64,000 nt of DNA from the NCBI GenBank assembly GCA_934271235.1, contig CAKQQT010000002.1, positions 62,001 to 126,000 of the forward strand, written 5' to 3'. This document shows positions 8,912 to 17,964 of the stretch, in pieces (positions within the stretch are counted from its first letter, which is position 1; each line of letters starts with the position of its first letter). This DNA is from an uncultured Clostridia bacterium (GTDB taxonomy: Bacteria; Bacillota; Clostridia; Peptostreptococcales; Anaerovoracaceae). A program made the position numbers and the translations under genes. The notes beneath the pieces were generated by a model. It did no database searches and was not told where the DNA came from. It saw only the letters and a list, made by a program, of their open reading frames with translations.

Positions 8912-9850
8912 ATGAAAGAAAGAGCGTGTGTGGGTATGAAAAAATTTGCAAAAAAGGCGGGCGCGGCTGCTTTGCAGCTGCTGTACCCGATGGCGACCTA
9001 TTGTATCTGCTGCGGCAATCTGATCGATCAGAGCCGCAGCTATTGCTTATGTGACCACTGTATCCGCCGGATCGAATGGGGCTGGCTGACGGTCGATCTT
9101 GCGGCGCAGGCTGAAGAAAACGGACGGGCCAATCATCTCGATTCGGCAGTGGCCTGTATCTCTTACGGACTGTACGGCAGACGGCTGATCTTCGATCTGA
9201 AATACAATAAGCATACCTATACGGCGCGGATCATTGCCGACATTCTCGCGGATCGCCTGCTCAGTGATCCGGACGCGGCGTATCTTTTGGATGCGGATCT
9301 TCTTGTGCCGGTGCCCCTGCACGCGAAACGACTGGCGCAGCGCGGCTTCAACCAGACGGCTAAGATCGGACGGCATCTGGAAACGCGCCTGCGCGAGAGC
9401 GCGGAGGCGCTGCGGGATACGGAACGGCGGCAAGACGAAGTCCCGAGGCAAGATACAGTCCGGGAATGGCCGAAAGATGCAGTTCGGAAGCGAGATGCAG
9501 TTCGGAAGCGAGATTCAGTTCGGGAACGGCCGCATTATCCGCGGCTGCTGGACGGCGCGCTGCTGCGCTCCCGCGAAACAACGCCGCAGCGCGCCTTGTC
9601 GGCAGAAGAACGCTATGCGAATCTTGACGGTGCTTTTTCGATCCGCCCTGCCATGCAGCCGCAGATTGCGGGCGCGCGCATCCTGCTGTTGGATGACGCC
9701 TATACGACCGGCGCGACGGCGGATCAATGCGCCAAAGTGCTCAAAGAGGCAGGCGCCGCGGAGGTGCATCTCGCTGCGCTGGCGACCGGAAACCACTTCG
9801 CGTCCGGACATTTTTCCTCGGCAAATCGAGGTGAATTTTTCGGACATTGA
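8912..9850 (+). CDS. comFC: ComF family phosphoribosyltransferase-like protein with repeat insertion
   Basis: A ComFC-type protein of 312 aa, where about 220-240 is usual. An N-terminal four-cysteine zinc cluster (YCICCGN, then CLCDHC) precedes a type I phosphoribosyltransferase fold. The PRPP-binding loop reads ILLLDDAYTTGATADQC near residue 256. LVPVPLHAKRLAQRGFNQ near residue 131 is the other conserved block. Between them is a charged insertion (about residues 170-206) built from 18-bp tandem repeats. Family members take part in DNA uptake and possibly other DNA transactions. The ATG at 8912 is assumed; an in-frame ATG at 8936 is an alternative. Neither has a strong ribosome site. Confidence 0.85.
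   Translation: MKERACVGMKKFAKKAGAAALQLLYPMATYCICCGNLIDQSRSYCLCDHCIRRIEWGWLTVDLAAQAEENGRANHLDSAVACISYGLYGRRLIFDLKYNKHTYTARIIADILADRLLSDPDAAYLLDADLLVPVPLHAKRLAQRGFNQTAKIGRHLETRLRESAEALRDTERRQDEVPRQDTVREWPKDAVRKRDAVRKRDSVRERPHYPRLLDGALLRSRETTPQRALSAEERYANLDGAFSIRPAMQPQIAGARILLLDDAYTTGATADQCAKVLKEAGAAEVHLAALATGNHFASGHFSSANRGEFFGH
9476..9529 (+). repeat. 18-bp in-frame tandem repeat inside comFC
   Basis: GATGCAGTTCGGAAGCGA occurs twice in perfect tandem (9476-9493, 9494-9511), followed by a degenerate third unit (9512-9529). A related unit lies just upstream. Each unit encodes a D-(A/S)-V-R-x-R pattern, extending the protein without breaking the frame. Confidence 0.9.
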
Positions 9851-10075
9851 AGCGAACCACCCCATGGGTCACAAGAACGGAGTCTGCTGCTGAAAAATCG
9901 ATGGGGGGATATGCTTTGCTTTTGGAAAAATCCGAATGGCAGACTCAAAAACGCAAGGAAGTGCCGCTCCCGTTGATTGATTTGATCAACTGCGCGAGCT
10001 GCAGCAGTTTTTCTGCCAGATCTGTTTTCCTGCATCAAAAAAACTGTTTTCCTGTGTTCCTGTGTAAAAAAAGAC

Positions 10076-10104
10076 TTGCACTGCCGCGCGAAAACCGTTA
10101 GAAT
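10076..10104 (+). promoter_or_regulatory. Consensus promoter for a candidate non-coding RNA
   Basis: TTGCAC (10076-10081) and TAGAAT (10099-10104) are separated by exactly 17 bp. The predicted start, about 7 bp downstream, coincides with the first base of the closing stem of the RNA candidate at 10111. The 9851-10075 stretch upstream shows no supported gene. Confidence 0.6.
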
Positions 10105-10110
10105 GAAACT

Positions 10111-10277
10111 GCCGTCCGGGTCTGTGGCTGCAAATCCAAGCCAGGTGCGGGCAAAAGGATCCACGTAAGCCGTCACGCAGGAGTTCGGGCGGTGATCATG
10201 GCGTACCTTAGAAGTAAGTCCTCCGAAAATCGGATCAAGGCAAGTGTGGGGGCAAAGGCCAGGTCAGCCGGACGGCA
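10111..10277 (+). ncRNA. Candidate structured RNA of about 170 nt (6S-like geometry), unidentified
   Basis: GCCGTCCGG (10111-10119) is complementary to CCGGACGGC (10268-10276), closing a single long fold. Inside are further pairable blocks, for example TGGCT/AGCCA (10125-10143 region), GATCC near 10159 with GGATC near 10231, and a local TCCGA-AAA-TCGGA hairpin. No ORF with a ribosome site covers the region, and a good promoter lies exactly upstream. The extended end-closed rod shape is like 6S RNA, but no 6S primary motif was recognised, and no known riboswitch consensus (cobalamin, FMN, c-di-GMP, glmS) matches. The assignment is structural inference only. Confidence 0.4.
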
Positions 10278-10318
10278 CAAAATTTTCACAAAAAAAGTAT
10301 GGGATTTTCATACGTGAT

Positions 10319-10328
10319 GTGATATAAT
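10319..10328 (+). promoter_or_regulatory. Extended -10 promoter for hpf
   Basis: TGATATAAT (10320-10328) is an extended -10 element (TG-n-TATAAT) with no good -35 at 17 bp. It lies about 160 bp upstream of the hpf start and downstream of the RNA candidate, so hpf can be transcribed separately. A long leader (10335-10488) follows, with no clear regulatory fold. Confidence 0.45.
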
Positions 10329-10488
10329 ACAGACAAGCAGAGCAGACAATGCCTGCTCGTCGTACAGGCGCTCTTCGAAGTCCGTCTTGTGCGGGCTGAA
10401 AAAAGGAAACGCCGAACGTGTACGACCCATGCAAGTTGAAGTTTGCGGCGGCAGAGCTGCCGGACGCAGACGAGAGGAGGTCATCAGT

Positions 10489-11010
10489 ATGAAGATTATC
10501 GTAACAGGCAAAAACATTACTATCAGTGACAAGATCCAGGATGCAATCGACAAGAAGTTTGAAAAACTGGGCAAGTATTTTGCCGATGATATTCAGGCAA
10601 AGGTGGTCATTCACCCTGAAAAGGCCAAAGTAAAAATGGAAACCACGATCGTGACCAAGGGAACGATCTTCAGAGCAGAGGATGTTTCACAGGATGTATT
10701 CGACTGCATCGACATCGTAGGCGACAAGCTGATGAGTCAGATGTCAAAATACAAGGGCAAACTGCAAAAGAGAAACAAATCCAAAGAATCTGTAAGATTT
10801 GAAATGATCCCGGAGGCGGCACAGGAAGACGGTGCGGTTGTTAAGACCAAGAAGTACGAACTGACGCCGATGACGGTCGATGAAGCCATTATGCAGATGG
10901 AAATGCTGCAGCACAATTTCTTCGTTTTCCTGGATGAGGCAACCGACAGCGTCAATGTCGTCTACAAGAGAAACGACGAAGACTACGGTCTGCTGGAAAC
11001 CGCGCGTTAG
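10489..11010 (+). CDS. hpf: Ribosome hibernation promoting factor, long form
   Basis: A 173-aa long HPF that dimerises 70S ribosomes into inactive 100S particles when growth stops. The N-terminal S30AE/HPF domain (KIIVTGKNITISDKIQDAID...) spans about residues 1-95. The C-terminal dimerisation domain is seen in YELTPMTVDEAIMQMEMLQ and FFVFLDEATDSVNVVYKR. The start at 10489 is fixed by a GAGGAGG site at 10474-10480; the open frame further upstream is not needed. A terminator follows, so the gene is monocistronic. Confidence 0.95.
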   Translation: MKIIVTGKNITISDKIQDAIDKKFEKLGKYFADDIQAKVVIHPEKAKVKMETTIVTKGTIFRAEDVSQDVFDCIDIVGDKLMSQMSKYKGKLQKRNKSKESVRFEMIPEAAQEDGAVVKTKKYELTPMTVDEAIMQMEMLQHNFFVFLDEATDSVNVVYKRNDEDYGLLETAR

Positions 11011-11063
11011 GGAACAGAGCTTTCCGAAACAAAACGAAGAATTTCAGAACAAAGATCATACGA

Positions 11064-11093
11064 ACGGCTCCCTGAAAACGGGAGCTGTTTTTT
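11064..11093 (+). terminator. Intrinsic terminator after hpf
   Basis: GGCTCCC and GGGAGCT arms around a TGAAAAC loop, followed by GTTTTTTG, about 55 bp past the hpf stop codon. Confidence 0.8.
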
Positions 11094-11152
11094 GTACCAT
11101 TTTTCGGGGTCCCTTTTTCTGGTCTTTATGGGCGGAAAATCCCAGAACCTAC

Positions 11153-11181
11153 TTGAAAACAACACGAAATTCAAGTACAAT
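11153..11181 (+). promoter_or_regulatory. Promoter of the cdaA-cdaR-glmM-glmS cluster
   Basis: TTGAAA (11153-11158) and TACAAT (11176-11181) with a 17-bp spacer, 30 bp upstream of the cdaA ATG. Confidence 0.6.
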
Positions 11182-11211
11182 AAGATGGAGAAAGACTAAG
11201 GGGAATTATGT

Positions 11212-12057
11212 ATGGAACTATTCATTGAGAGAATTACTTCCAGTGTCGGGATCACCGATGTGCTGGACATTCTGATCGTTGCGTTTCTGATCTACAAAGT
11301 GCTGGGATTCATTCGTGAAACCAGAGCCGAACAGCTGGCCAAGGGTCTGCTGCTTTTGGTCGTGGTCACCATGCTGTCGGATGTCCTGCATCTGTATACG
11401 CTGCGCTGGCTGCTGTCCGGGCTGATGACGGTGGGATTGGTCGCTATCGTCGTGATCTTTCAGCCGGAACTGCGGAGGGGACTGGAATACTTGGGAAGAA
11501 GCAGAATTTCCAATGTATTCGGTGAAGTAGACAAAGAAGAGGCCAAACACATCGTGGGGGAATTTGTGGAGGCCATCGAAAGCATGTCATCAACGCGGAC
11601 CGGCGCGCTGATCGTCATCGAGCGGGAGATCTCGCTGAACGACATCGTGGAAACCGGAACGATCATCAATACCGATATTTCCGCCCAGATGATCGGCACT
11701 ATTTTTTACGAGGGCACGCCGTTGCATGACGGCGCGGTGATCGTTCGCGGAGATCGGCTTTACGCGGCAGGCTGCGTGTTGCCGCTGACACAGAATAAAG
11801 ACCTCAACAAGGAACTGGGGACTCGGCACAGAGCCGGTATCGGCATCACGGAGAATTCCGACGCGCTGGTCATCATCGTGTCCGAGGAAACAGGAGTCAT
11901 TTCCGTCGCACAGAACGGCAAGCTGACCCGCTTCCTGGACGGAAAGAAGATCGAAAAAACTTTGCTGAACCTCTATCTGGAGGAAGAAGTGAAAGTTCCT
12001 TTTGCAGAAAGACTTACCCGACTTCTGAAAGGGGGCAGACATGTTAAAAAACAATAA
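11212..12057 (+). CDS. cdaA: Diadenylate cyclase CdaA (c-di-AMP synthase)
   Basis: Membrane-bound enzyme (281 aa) that joins two ATP into the second messenger cyclic di-AMP. It controls potassium and osmolyte balance and cell-wall homeostasis. Three hydrophobic helices lie in the first 90 residues, then a DisA_N catalytic domain with the DGA motif (PLHDGAVIVRGDRL, near residue 175) and the RHR motif (LGTRHRAGIGITE, near residue 203). The start has an AAGGGGA site. Its 3' end overlaps cdaR by 17 bp. The order cdaA-cdaR-glmM is the classic Firmicutes arrangement, and known CdaA is modulated by both partners. Confidence 0.97.
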   Translation: MELFIERITSSVGITDVLDILIVAFLIYKVLGFIRETRAEQLAKGLLLLVVVTMLSDVLHLYTLRWLLSGLMTVGLVAIVVIFQPELRRGLEYLGRSRISNVFGEVDKEEAKHIVGEFVEAIESMSSTRTGALIVIEREISLNDIVETGTIINTDISAQMIGTIFYEGTPLHDGAVIVRGDRLYAAGCVLPLTQNKDLNKELGTRHRAGIGITENSDALVIIVSEETGVISVAQNGKLTRFLDGKKIEKTLLNLYLEEEVKVPFAERLTRLLKGGRHVKKQ

Positions 12058-13246
12058 GGTAAATATGGTACTGGCGCTGGTCATTGCCATTGTTTTATGG
12101 GCGTACGTACTGGCTTCGGGCAATCAGGCGTCGACCAATACATTGCGAAACATTCCGATCACGTTCGCGAATGAAGAAACCTTGCTGGACAACGGCCTTG
12201 TGGTACTGGAAACCGAGCGCGATACCGTGAACATCACGTTCTCGGGGCAAAGAACCGCGATCACAAAAGCCAAAGCGGAGAGCTTTAAGGTCATTGCAGA
12301 TCTGGAGGGGCTCAAAAAAGGCGAGAATGTGATACGGCTGCGGGTGGCAGGACCGGACAATGTGACGGTGGAGAGCATGAGCGCGCAGAAGATCACCGTG
12401 ACGATCGACGATCTGATCCGCGTCAAGAAACCGGTCGAACCGGTCATCATCAACCAGAACAGTGATGAAAGCGAACCGTATATCGTGCAGGTCAGTCAGG
12501 ATTCGCTCCGCGTAGAGGGCGCGGCAACGCTGGTCAATCGCGTGGACCGCTTGATCGGTTACGTTGACGCCGAAAAAGTACAGAATGAAATGAAAGCGCT
12601 GACGATCGAACTGGTGCCGGTCGACAAGGACGGCGAACAGGTCGAGGGCGTCAGTCTGGAGAACGATAAAGTCTCTGTGACCACCGTGATGCTGAACAAG
12701 AAGACGGTTCCGCTGTCGGTTCCGGTCATCGGACAGGATCACGACGGGCTGGATATCAGTTATCAGGTTCCGAAGACGATCACTGTCAAAGGCACCGATG
12801 CGGCACTGGCTAAGATCGACGCGGTGACCTGCGAGACCGTAGATCTTTCCAAAGTCTACGATGACGCGGAGATCACGCTGCGGCCGATGCTTTCGGACGG
12901 CGTAACGACCGCGACCGATTCCGGAACGCTGCTGTGTCAGGTGACGGTCAAGGGCGCGGAAACGGCAACCTTTGAGTTTTCGGAAAGCGATATCGTGATC
13001 GAGGACGTGACCGAGGGTCTGGTCCCGGTCGTCAACGACTGCATCATACAGGTCGTGGCCTCCGGCAAAACATCGGTGATCGAAGGCCTGACCAAAGAGG
13101 ACTTCATGCTGACCGCCAGTGTGCAGGATCTGGAAGCCGGCAGTCATACCGTGCGTCTGGTCTGTACCAGCGGGAAAGATCTGGCGGATCTGGAATACAA
13201 CCCGAAAGAAATTAATATAATCATCAGTGAGGACGTGCAGCAGTAA
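12041..13246 (+). CDS. cdaR: CdaA regulatory protein CdaR (YbbR domain protein)
   Basis: A 401-aa extracytoplasmic protein anchored by one N-terminal transmembrane helix (MVLALVIAIVLWAYVLAS, residues about 9-26). Repeated YbbR beta-domains follow; repeat-like segments such as ITVTIDDLIRVKKPVEP and ITVKGTDAALAKIDAV mark domain borders. In known systems CdaR binds CdaA through the membrane helix and tunes c-di-AMP output. It is translationally coupled to cdaA and lies 87 bp ahead of glmM. Confidence 0.93.
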   Translation: MLKNNKVNMVLALVIAIVLWAYVLASGNQASTNTLRNIPITFANEETLLDNGLVVLETERDTVNITFSGQRTAITKAKAESFKVIADLEGLKKGENVIRLRVAGPDNVTVESMSAQKITVTIDDLIRVKKPVEPVIINQNSDESEPYIVQVSQDSLRVEGAATLVNRVDRLIGYVDAEKVQNEMKALTIELVPVDKDGEQVEGVSLENDKVSVTTVMLNKKTVPLSVPVIGQDHDGLDISYQVPKTITVKGTDAALAKIDAVTCETVDLSKVYDDAEITLRPMLSDGVTTATDSGTLLCQVTVKGAETATFEFSESDIVIEDVTEGLVPVVNDCIIQVVASGKTSVIEGLTKEDFMLTASVQDLEAGSHTVRLVCTSGKDLADLEYNPKEINIIISEDVQQ

Positions 13247-13333
13247 CGGCAGCGCGGCTTCCCAAAAACGTTTGTGAACAGAACCTATCAGAGAGCCGCT
13301 TGTCAAGCGGCTTCCTGTGAATCGGAGGGAAAT

Positions 13334-14683
13334 ATGGGACGACTTTTCGGCACCGACGGCGTCCGCGGGATCGCGAATCTCGAACTGACGCCGGAACTTG
13401 CCTTTAACCTCGGCAAGGCAGGCACCTATGTGTTAAAGAAAGAAAATAAAAGGCCGGTGATCCTCATCGGCAAGGATACGCGGGTATCCGGCGATATGAT
13501 GGAAAACGCGCTGGCGGCGGGGATTCTGGCTGTCGGAGGCAATGTCATCAAGGTCGGCGTACTGCCGACACCGGCGGTGGCCTTTTTAACGCAGTATTAT
13601 GAAGCGGACGCGGGTATTGTCATCAGCGCGTCGCACAACAGTTTCGAATACAACGGCATCAAGTTTTTTAACGGCAGCGGCTATAAGCTGGATGATCTGC
13701 TGGAAGAAAAGATCGAAGATATCATCATCAGCAGTGTGGATGTCAACAGCCACATCACCGGGGAACTGGTCGGAAAATGTCTGGAGGCTGAAGAAAACAG
13801 CCAGCAGCTCTACGAGAAGCATCTGCTGGAAACGGTCGACTACAAGCTGAACGGCAAAAAGATTGTTCTCGACTGCGCGAACGGCGCAGCCTATCAGGTT
13901 GCGGAGCACATTTACCGCGCGCTGGGCGCGGAAGTCACCGTGATCGGCAATCAGCCGAACGGCGTGAACATCAACGCGGACTGCGGGTCCACACATCCGG
14001 AAGGACTCGCGGAGAAGGTCAAAGAGCTGCATGCGGACTTCGGTCTGGCTTTTGACGGTGACGCGGACCGTCTCATCGTCTGCGATGATCTGGGCCGCGT
14101 TGTCGATGGGGACAAAACGATCGCCATCTGCGCGAAAATGCTCAAACGTGAGGGACGCCTGGCGGAGAACAAGGTGACTGCGACCGTTATGAGCAACATC
14201 GGTTTTCACAAGGCAATGGAAGCGGAAGACATCGAGGTGGATGTGACCGGAGTCGGCGACCGTTATGTGCTGGAACGCATGCTGGAAAGCGGCTGCGTGA
14301 TCGGCGGCGAACAGTCCGGACACATTATCTTCCGGGAATTCGCGACCACCGGAGACGGCACCCTTTCCTCCTTGCAGTTTGTCAAAGCTGTGCTGGAAGA
14401 CGGACGCAAAGTGTCGGAGATCGCCGACGATATCCGGATCTATCCGCAGGTGCTGGTCAATGCGAAGATCAACAACGATTATAAAAAGACTTATATGAAA
14501 GACACCGAGGTCGCTGCGGCGATCCGGGAGCTGGAGGAAAAAATGGCCGGAAACGGACGTGTGCTGATCCGTCCGTCCGGAACGGAGCCGCTGGTACGCG
14601 TGATGCTGGAGGGCAGCGACCTCGCGGTGATCCGTCCGCTGGCGGAAGAACTGGCCGCGCTGATCGAGCGCAGATTAGGATAG
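13334..14683 (+). CDS. glmM: Phosphoglucosamine mutase
   Basis: Converts glucosamine-6-phosphate to glucosamine-1-phosphate on the way to UDP-GlcNAc and peptidoglycan (449 aa). The phosphoserine loop is VISASHNSFEYNGIKFF (near residue 100), the metal loop is AFDGDADRLIVCDD (near 240), and the sugar-binding loop is GGEQSGHIIF (near 325). The C-terminal phosphate loop is RPSGTEPLVRVMLEG. The ATG at 13334 with a GGAGGGA ribosome site is preferred over the longer frame beginning at 13274. GlmM is known to bind and inhibit CdaA, consistent with this operon context. Confidence 0.97.
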   Translation: MGRLFGTDGVRGIANLELTPELAFNLGKAGTYVLKKENKRPVILIGKDTRVSGDMMENALAAGILAVGGNVIKVGVLPTPAVAFLTQYYEADAGIVISASHNSFEYNGIKFFNGSGYKLDDLLEEKIEDIIISSVDVNSHITGELVGKCLEAEENSQQLYEKHLLETVDYKLNGKKIVLDCANGAAYQVAEHIYRALGAEVTVIGNQPNGVNINADCGSTHPEGLAEKVKELHADFGLAFDGDADRLIVCDDLGRVVDGDKTIAICAKMLKREGRLAENKVTATVMSNIGFHKAMEAEDIEVDVTGVGDRYVLERMLESGCVIGGEQSGHIIFREFATTGDGTLSSLQFVKAVLEDGRKVSEIADDIRIYPQVLVNAKINNDYKKTYMKDTEVAAAIRELEEKMAGNGRVLIRPSGTEPLVRVMLEGSDLAVIRPLAEELAALIERRLG

Positions 14684-14757
14684 CGCACCTCGTGCGCAAA
14701 GCAGGCGGCGAGCCGACAGAAGAGGCCGCAGCCGATAGACAAAAGGAGAATCGTATC

Positions 14758-16608
14758 ATGTGTGGAATTGTAGGATATGTGGGAAAACGCAATGCGAAGG
14801 ACGTGATCTTAGACGGTCTGAAGCGTCTGGAATACAGGGGTTATGACTCCGCGGGCATCGCGCTGGTCCGCAACGGCGGCATTGACATCCGCAAGAAAGT
14901 AGGGGAAATAAAAAATCTGGAAGAACTTTTAGAACAGGAAATGCGCAGAGGCATCAGTTTTGAGAGCCACACCGGCATCGGACACACGCGCTGGGCGACG
15001 CACGGCGCGCCATCGGACATTAATGCGCATCCGCATGTTGATGCGAGCGGCGCAGTGGCGATCGTGCATAACGGGATCATCGAGAACTTTGTAGAACTGA
15101 AAGCGATGCTGACCGAGCAGTATCAGATCCGGTTTCAGACCGAGACGGACAGCGAGGTCATCGCGCAGCTGATCGGTATCCATATGCGGGACGCCAAAAC
15201 TCTGGAAGATGCGGTTTATACGGCAACGCAGGAGATGACCGGGGCTTATGCGATCGCGGTCGTTTCCAGCAAGGATCCGAACAAGATCGTCGCGGTCCGG
15301 AAAGACGCGCCGCTGGTCGCCGGCATCGGCGAGGGCGAGAATTTCATCGCTTCGGATATTCCGGCGCTGCTCAAGTACTGCAAAGCGGTCTATCTGATCG
15401 AAAACGGAGAAATGGTCGTCGCGACGCCGGAAAAGATCGAGATCTTCGATGAGCAGAAACGACCGGTACAGCGGGAAGTCTTCCATGTGACCTGGGATGT
15501 GGACGCCGCCGAAAAGGAGGGCTATGCCCACTTCATGCTCAAAGAGATCCACGAGCAGCCGAAAGCTGTCAGCGAGACACTGAACCGCAGACTGGACGAT
15601 GCGGGCAATATCAAGCTGGACGGTATTTCCCTCACCAAAGAGGATCTGGAGGATATCAGCCGCATCTATATCGTAGCCTGCGGTACCGCATACCATGCGG
15701 GACTGGTCGGCAAATATATCATTGAAAAAATGGCTATGATCCCGGTCGAGATCGATGTGGCGTCCGAGTTCCGTTATCGGGACCCGCTGGTCGATGACCG
15801 GACGCTGTTCATCGCCATCAGCCAGTCCGGGGAAACGCTGGATACACTGGCGGCGCTTCGCGCGGCCAAAGCAAAGGGCGCGCGGGTGCTCAGCGTGGTC
15901 AATGTGGTAGGAAGCTCTGTAGCGCGGGAATCCGACGATGTGTTCTACACCTGGGCCGGACCGGAGATCGCGGTGGCATCCACCAAAGCATACACCACGC
16001 AGCTGACCTGCATGTATCTTTTAGGATTGTATATGAGCAGAACGCTGGGTCGGATCGGAGACGCGGATTACCATCAGTTTGTGGAAGATCTGCGGGATAT
16101 CCCGGGCAAGCTGGCGGAATATTTACAGGATGTACGCAATGTCGAGGCACTTGCGAAGATCCTCTACAACCGCGATCAGGTCTTTTTCATCGGCAGAGGC
16201 TTGGATTCGGCCGTTGCCTACGAGGGGTCCCTCAAGCTGAAAGAGATCTCTTACATCAATTCCTTCGCGATCGCCGCCGGCGAACTGAAACACGGGACTA
16301 TCGCGCTGATGGAACCGGGTACGCTGGTGCTGTGCCTGGCGACGCAGGACGCGCTGTATGAAAAAATGCTTTCCAACATCCAGGAGATCAAGGCACGAGG
16401 TGCGCATGTGCTTTCGGTGGCCAAGGAAGGCAACCGTGCTGTGGAAGCTCAGAGCAATGAAGTGATCTATATCCCTGCGTGCCGAGATGAACTGACACCG
16501 CTGCTCAGCGTGGTACCGCTGCAGCTTTTCGCCTATTATGTCGCCAAGGAACGCGGCTGCAATATCGATAAACCAAAGAACTTAGCGAAGTCTGTAACCG
16601 TAGAGTAA
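14758..16608 (+). CDS. glmS: Glutamine-fructose-6-phosphate aminotransferase (isomerising)
   Basis: First committed enzyme of amino-sugar synthesis (616 aa), making glucosamine-6-phosphate from fructose-6-phosphate and glutamine. The start at 14758 gives MCGIVGYVG, so Cys2 is the N-terminal glutaminase nucleophile after Met removal. The N-terminal Ntn glutaminase (GHTRWATHGAPSDINAHPH near residue 75) is followed by two SIS sugar-isomerase domains (ISQSGETLDTLAALRAAK near 358). The C-terminus KPKNLAKSVTVE is the usual end. The longer upstream frame has no support. Only 74 bp separate it from glmM, too little for a glmS ribozyme, so the usual ribozyme control is absent. Confidence 0.97.
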   Translation: MCGIVGYVGKRNAKDVILDGLKRLEYRGYDSAGIALVRNGGIDIRKKVGEIKNLEELLEQEMRRGISFESHTGIGHTRWATHGAPSDINAHPHVDASGAVAIVHNGIIENFVELKAMLTEQYQIRFQTETDSEVIAQLIGIHMRDAKTLEDAVYTATQEMTGAYAIAVVSSKDPNKIVAVRKDAPLVAGIGEGENFIASDIPALLKYCKAVYLIENGEMVVATPEKIEIFDEQKRPVQREVFHVTWDVDAAEKEGYAHFMLKEIHEQPKAVSETLNRRLDDAGNIKLDGISLTKEDLEDISRIYIVACGTAYHAGLVGKYIIEKMAMIPVEIDVASEFRYRDPLVDDRTLFIAISQSGETLDTLAALRAAKAKGARVLSVVNVVGSSVARESDDVFYTWAGPEIAVASTKAYTTQLTCMYLLGLYMSRTLGRIGDADYHQFVEDLRDIPGKLAEYLQDVRNVEALAKILYNRDQVFFIGRGLDSAVAYEGSLKLKEISYINSFAIAAGELKHGTIALMEPGTLVLCLATQDALYEKMLSNIQEIKARGAHVLSVAKEGNRAVEAQSNEVIYIPACRDELTPLLSVVPLQLFAYYVAKERGCNIDKPKNLAKSVTVE

Positions 16609-16653
16609 GAGACCGGCTGAGCGCAAGAAGATTCACAAGGAGAAGAAACGAAC

Positions 16654-17904
16654 ATGAAAGACTACGAAATCCGGGATATTTCCCTGGCACCGCAGGGACA
16701 TCAGAAGATCGCGTGGGTGCGCGACCATATGCCGCTGCTGCGCGGACTGGAAGACGAATTCACCCAGACAAGACCGTTTGAGGGCGTGAAGATCACTTTA
16801 TCCGTGCATCTGGAGGCCAAGACCGCTTATCTGTGCAAGGTACTGGCGGCCGGCGGTGCGCAGATGTCCATCACCGGTTCCAACCCGCTCAGCACCAAGG
16901 ATGAGATCGCGGCGGCGCTTGCCGACGACGGTCTGCATGTCTATGCTTATCACGCGGCAACACCGGAAGAATACGCAAGACATATCGAAATGTCGCTGGA
17001 ACAGAAACCGAACATCATCATCGACGACGGCGCCGACCTGGTCAGCTGTGTGCATGAAAAACGTCCGGATCTGGCGGAAGAAGTCTGGGGCGGCTGTGAG
17101 GAAACGACCAGCGGGATCATCCGTCTCAAGGCGATGGCACATGACGGCGTGCTCAAATTCCCGATGGTAGCGGTCAATGACGCGGACTGCAAGCACCTGT
17201 TCGACAACCGCTACGGTACCGGACAGTCGACCTGGGACAGCATTATGCGCAACACGAATCTGATCGTTGCGGCAAAGACGGTCGTTGTGGTCGGCTACGG
17301 CTGGTGCTCGCGCGGTATCGCGATGCGTGCGGCGGCGCTCGGCGCGCAGGTCATCGTAACCGAGATCGATCCGGTCAAGGCTATCGAAGCGCGCATGGAC
17401 GGCTACCGCGTCATGAAGATGGAAGACGCTGCGCCGCTCGGCGATATCTTTGTTACCGCGACCGGCTGCGCTTGGACGATCACGGTCGATCACATGCTGA
17501 AGATGAAAGACGGCGCAATCCTTGCCAACGCAGGTCATTTCAATGTTGAGATCGATATGGACAGTCTCGAAAAAGCCTGCGTTGCCAAAAAAGAGCTGCG
17601 CGAAAACATCATGGGTTATCAGCTTGCCAACGGCAAGTGGGTCGATGTGATCGCGGAGGGCCGCTTGGTCAATATCGCGGCGGCTGACGGACATCCGGCG
17701 GAGATCATGGACCTGAGCTTTGCCGTACAGGCGATGTCCGCGATGTATATTATGGAAAACCGCGGCAAGCTGGCCAATACGGTGGTGGATGTTTCCGGTG
17801 AGATCGACGATATTATCGCAAGAAGAAAACTGGCGGCGTGGGGGATCGAGATCGATACGCTGACGCCGGAGCAGGAAAAATATCTCAACAGCTGGCAGAT
17901 CTAA
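16654..17904 (+). CDS. ahcY: Adenosylhomocysteinase (S-adenosylhomocysteine hydrolase)
   Basis: NAD-dependent enzyme that splits SAH, the product of SAM-dependent methylation, into adenosine and homocysteine (416 aa). SVHLEAKTAYLCKVL, ETTSGIIRLKAM and VNDADCKHLFDNRYGTGQST are substrate and NAD contact blocks. The Rossmann motif is VVVVGYGWCSRGIAMRAAALG near residue 210. The C-terminus stops at LTPEQEKYLNSWQI and carries no further residues. An AAGGAGAAG site precedes the ATG. It sits between glmS and a TIGR01440 gene without a terminator, so it may share the transcript. Homocysteine recycling is the expected role. Confidence 0.94.
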   Translation: MKDYEIRDISLAPQGHQKIAWVRDHMPLLRGLEDEFTQTRPFEGVKITLSVHLEAKTAYLCKVLAAGGAQMSITGSNPLSTKDEIAAALADDGLHVYAYHAATPEEYARHIEMSLEQKPNIIIDDGADLVSCVHEKRPDLAEEVWGGCEETTSGIIRLKAMAHDGVLKFPMVAVNDADCKHLFDNRYGTGQSTWDSIMRNTNLIVAAKTVVVVGYGWCSRGIAMRAAALGAQVIVTEIDPVKAIEARMDGYRVMKMEDAAPLGDIFVTATGCAWTITVDHMLKMKDGAILANAGHFNVEIDMDSLEKACVAKKELRENIMGYQLANGKWVDVIAEGRLVNIAAADGHPAEIMDLSFAVQAMSAMYIMENRGKLANTVVDVSGEIDDIIARRKLAAWGIEIDTLTPEQEKYLNSWQI

Positions 17905-17964
17905 GCACTGCGGGCTTTGGACAAAAGGCTGCCGGAAGCGGCAGACAGAAAAGAGGGATCAGAG

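Noticed and set aside
9851..10101. Open frames of about 85-150 codons on both strands after comFC
   Set aside because: No ribosome site, no recognisable domain, and the two strands conflict. The region contains the promoter of the RNA candidate.
12095..13306. A 403-codon open frame on the minus strand across cdaR
   Set aside because: It is the complement of a well-conserved YbbR gene, has no ribosome site and is rich in Arg/His/Asp as expected for a shadow frame.
14684..14757. glmS ribozyme upstream of glmS
   Set aside because: The glmM-glmS gap is only 74 bp and has none of the conserved ribozyme core.
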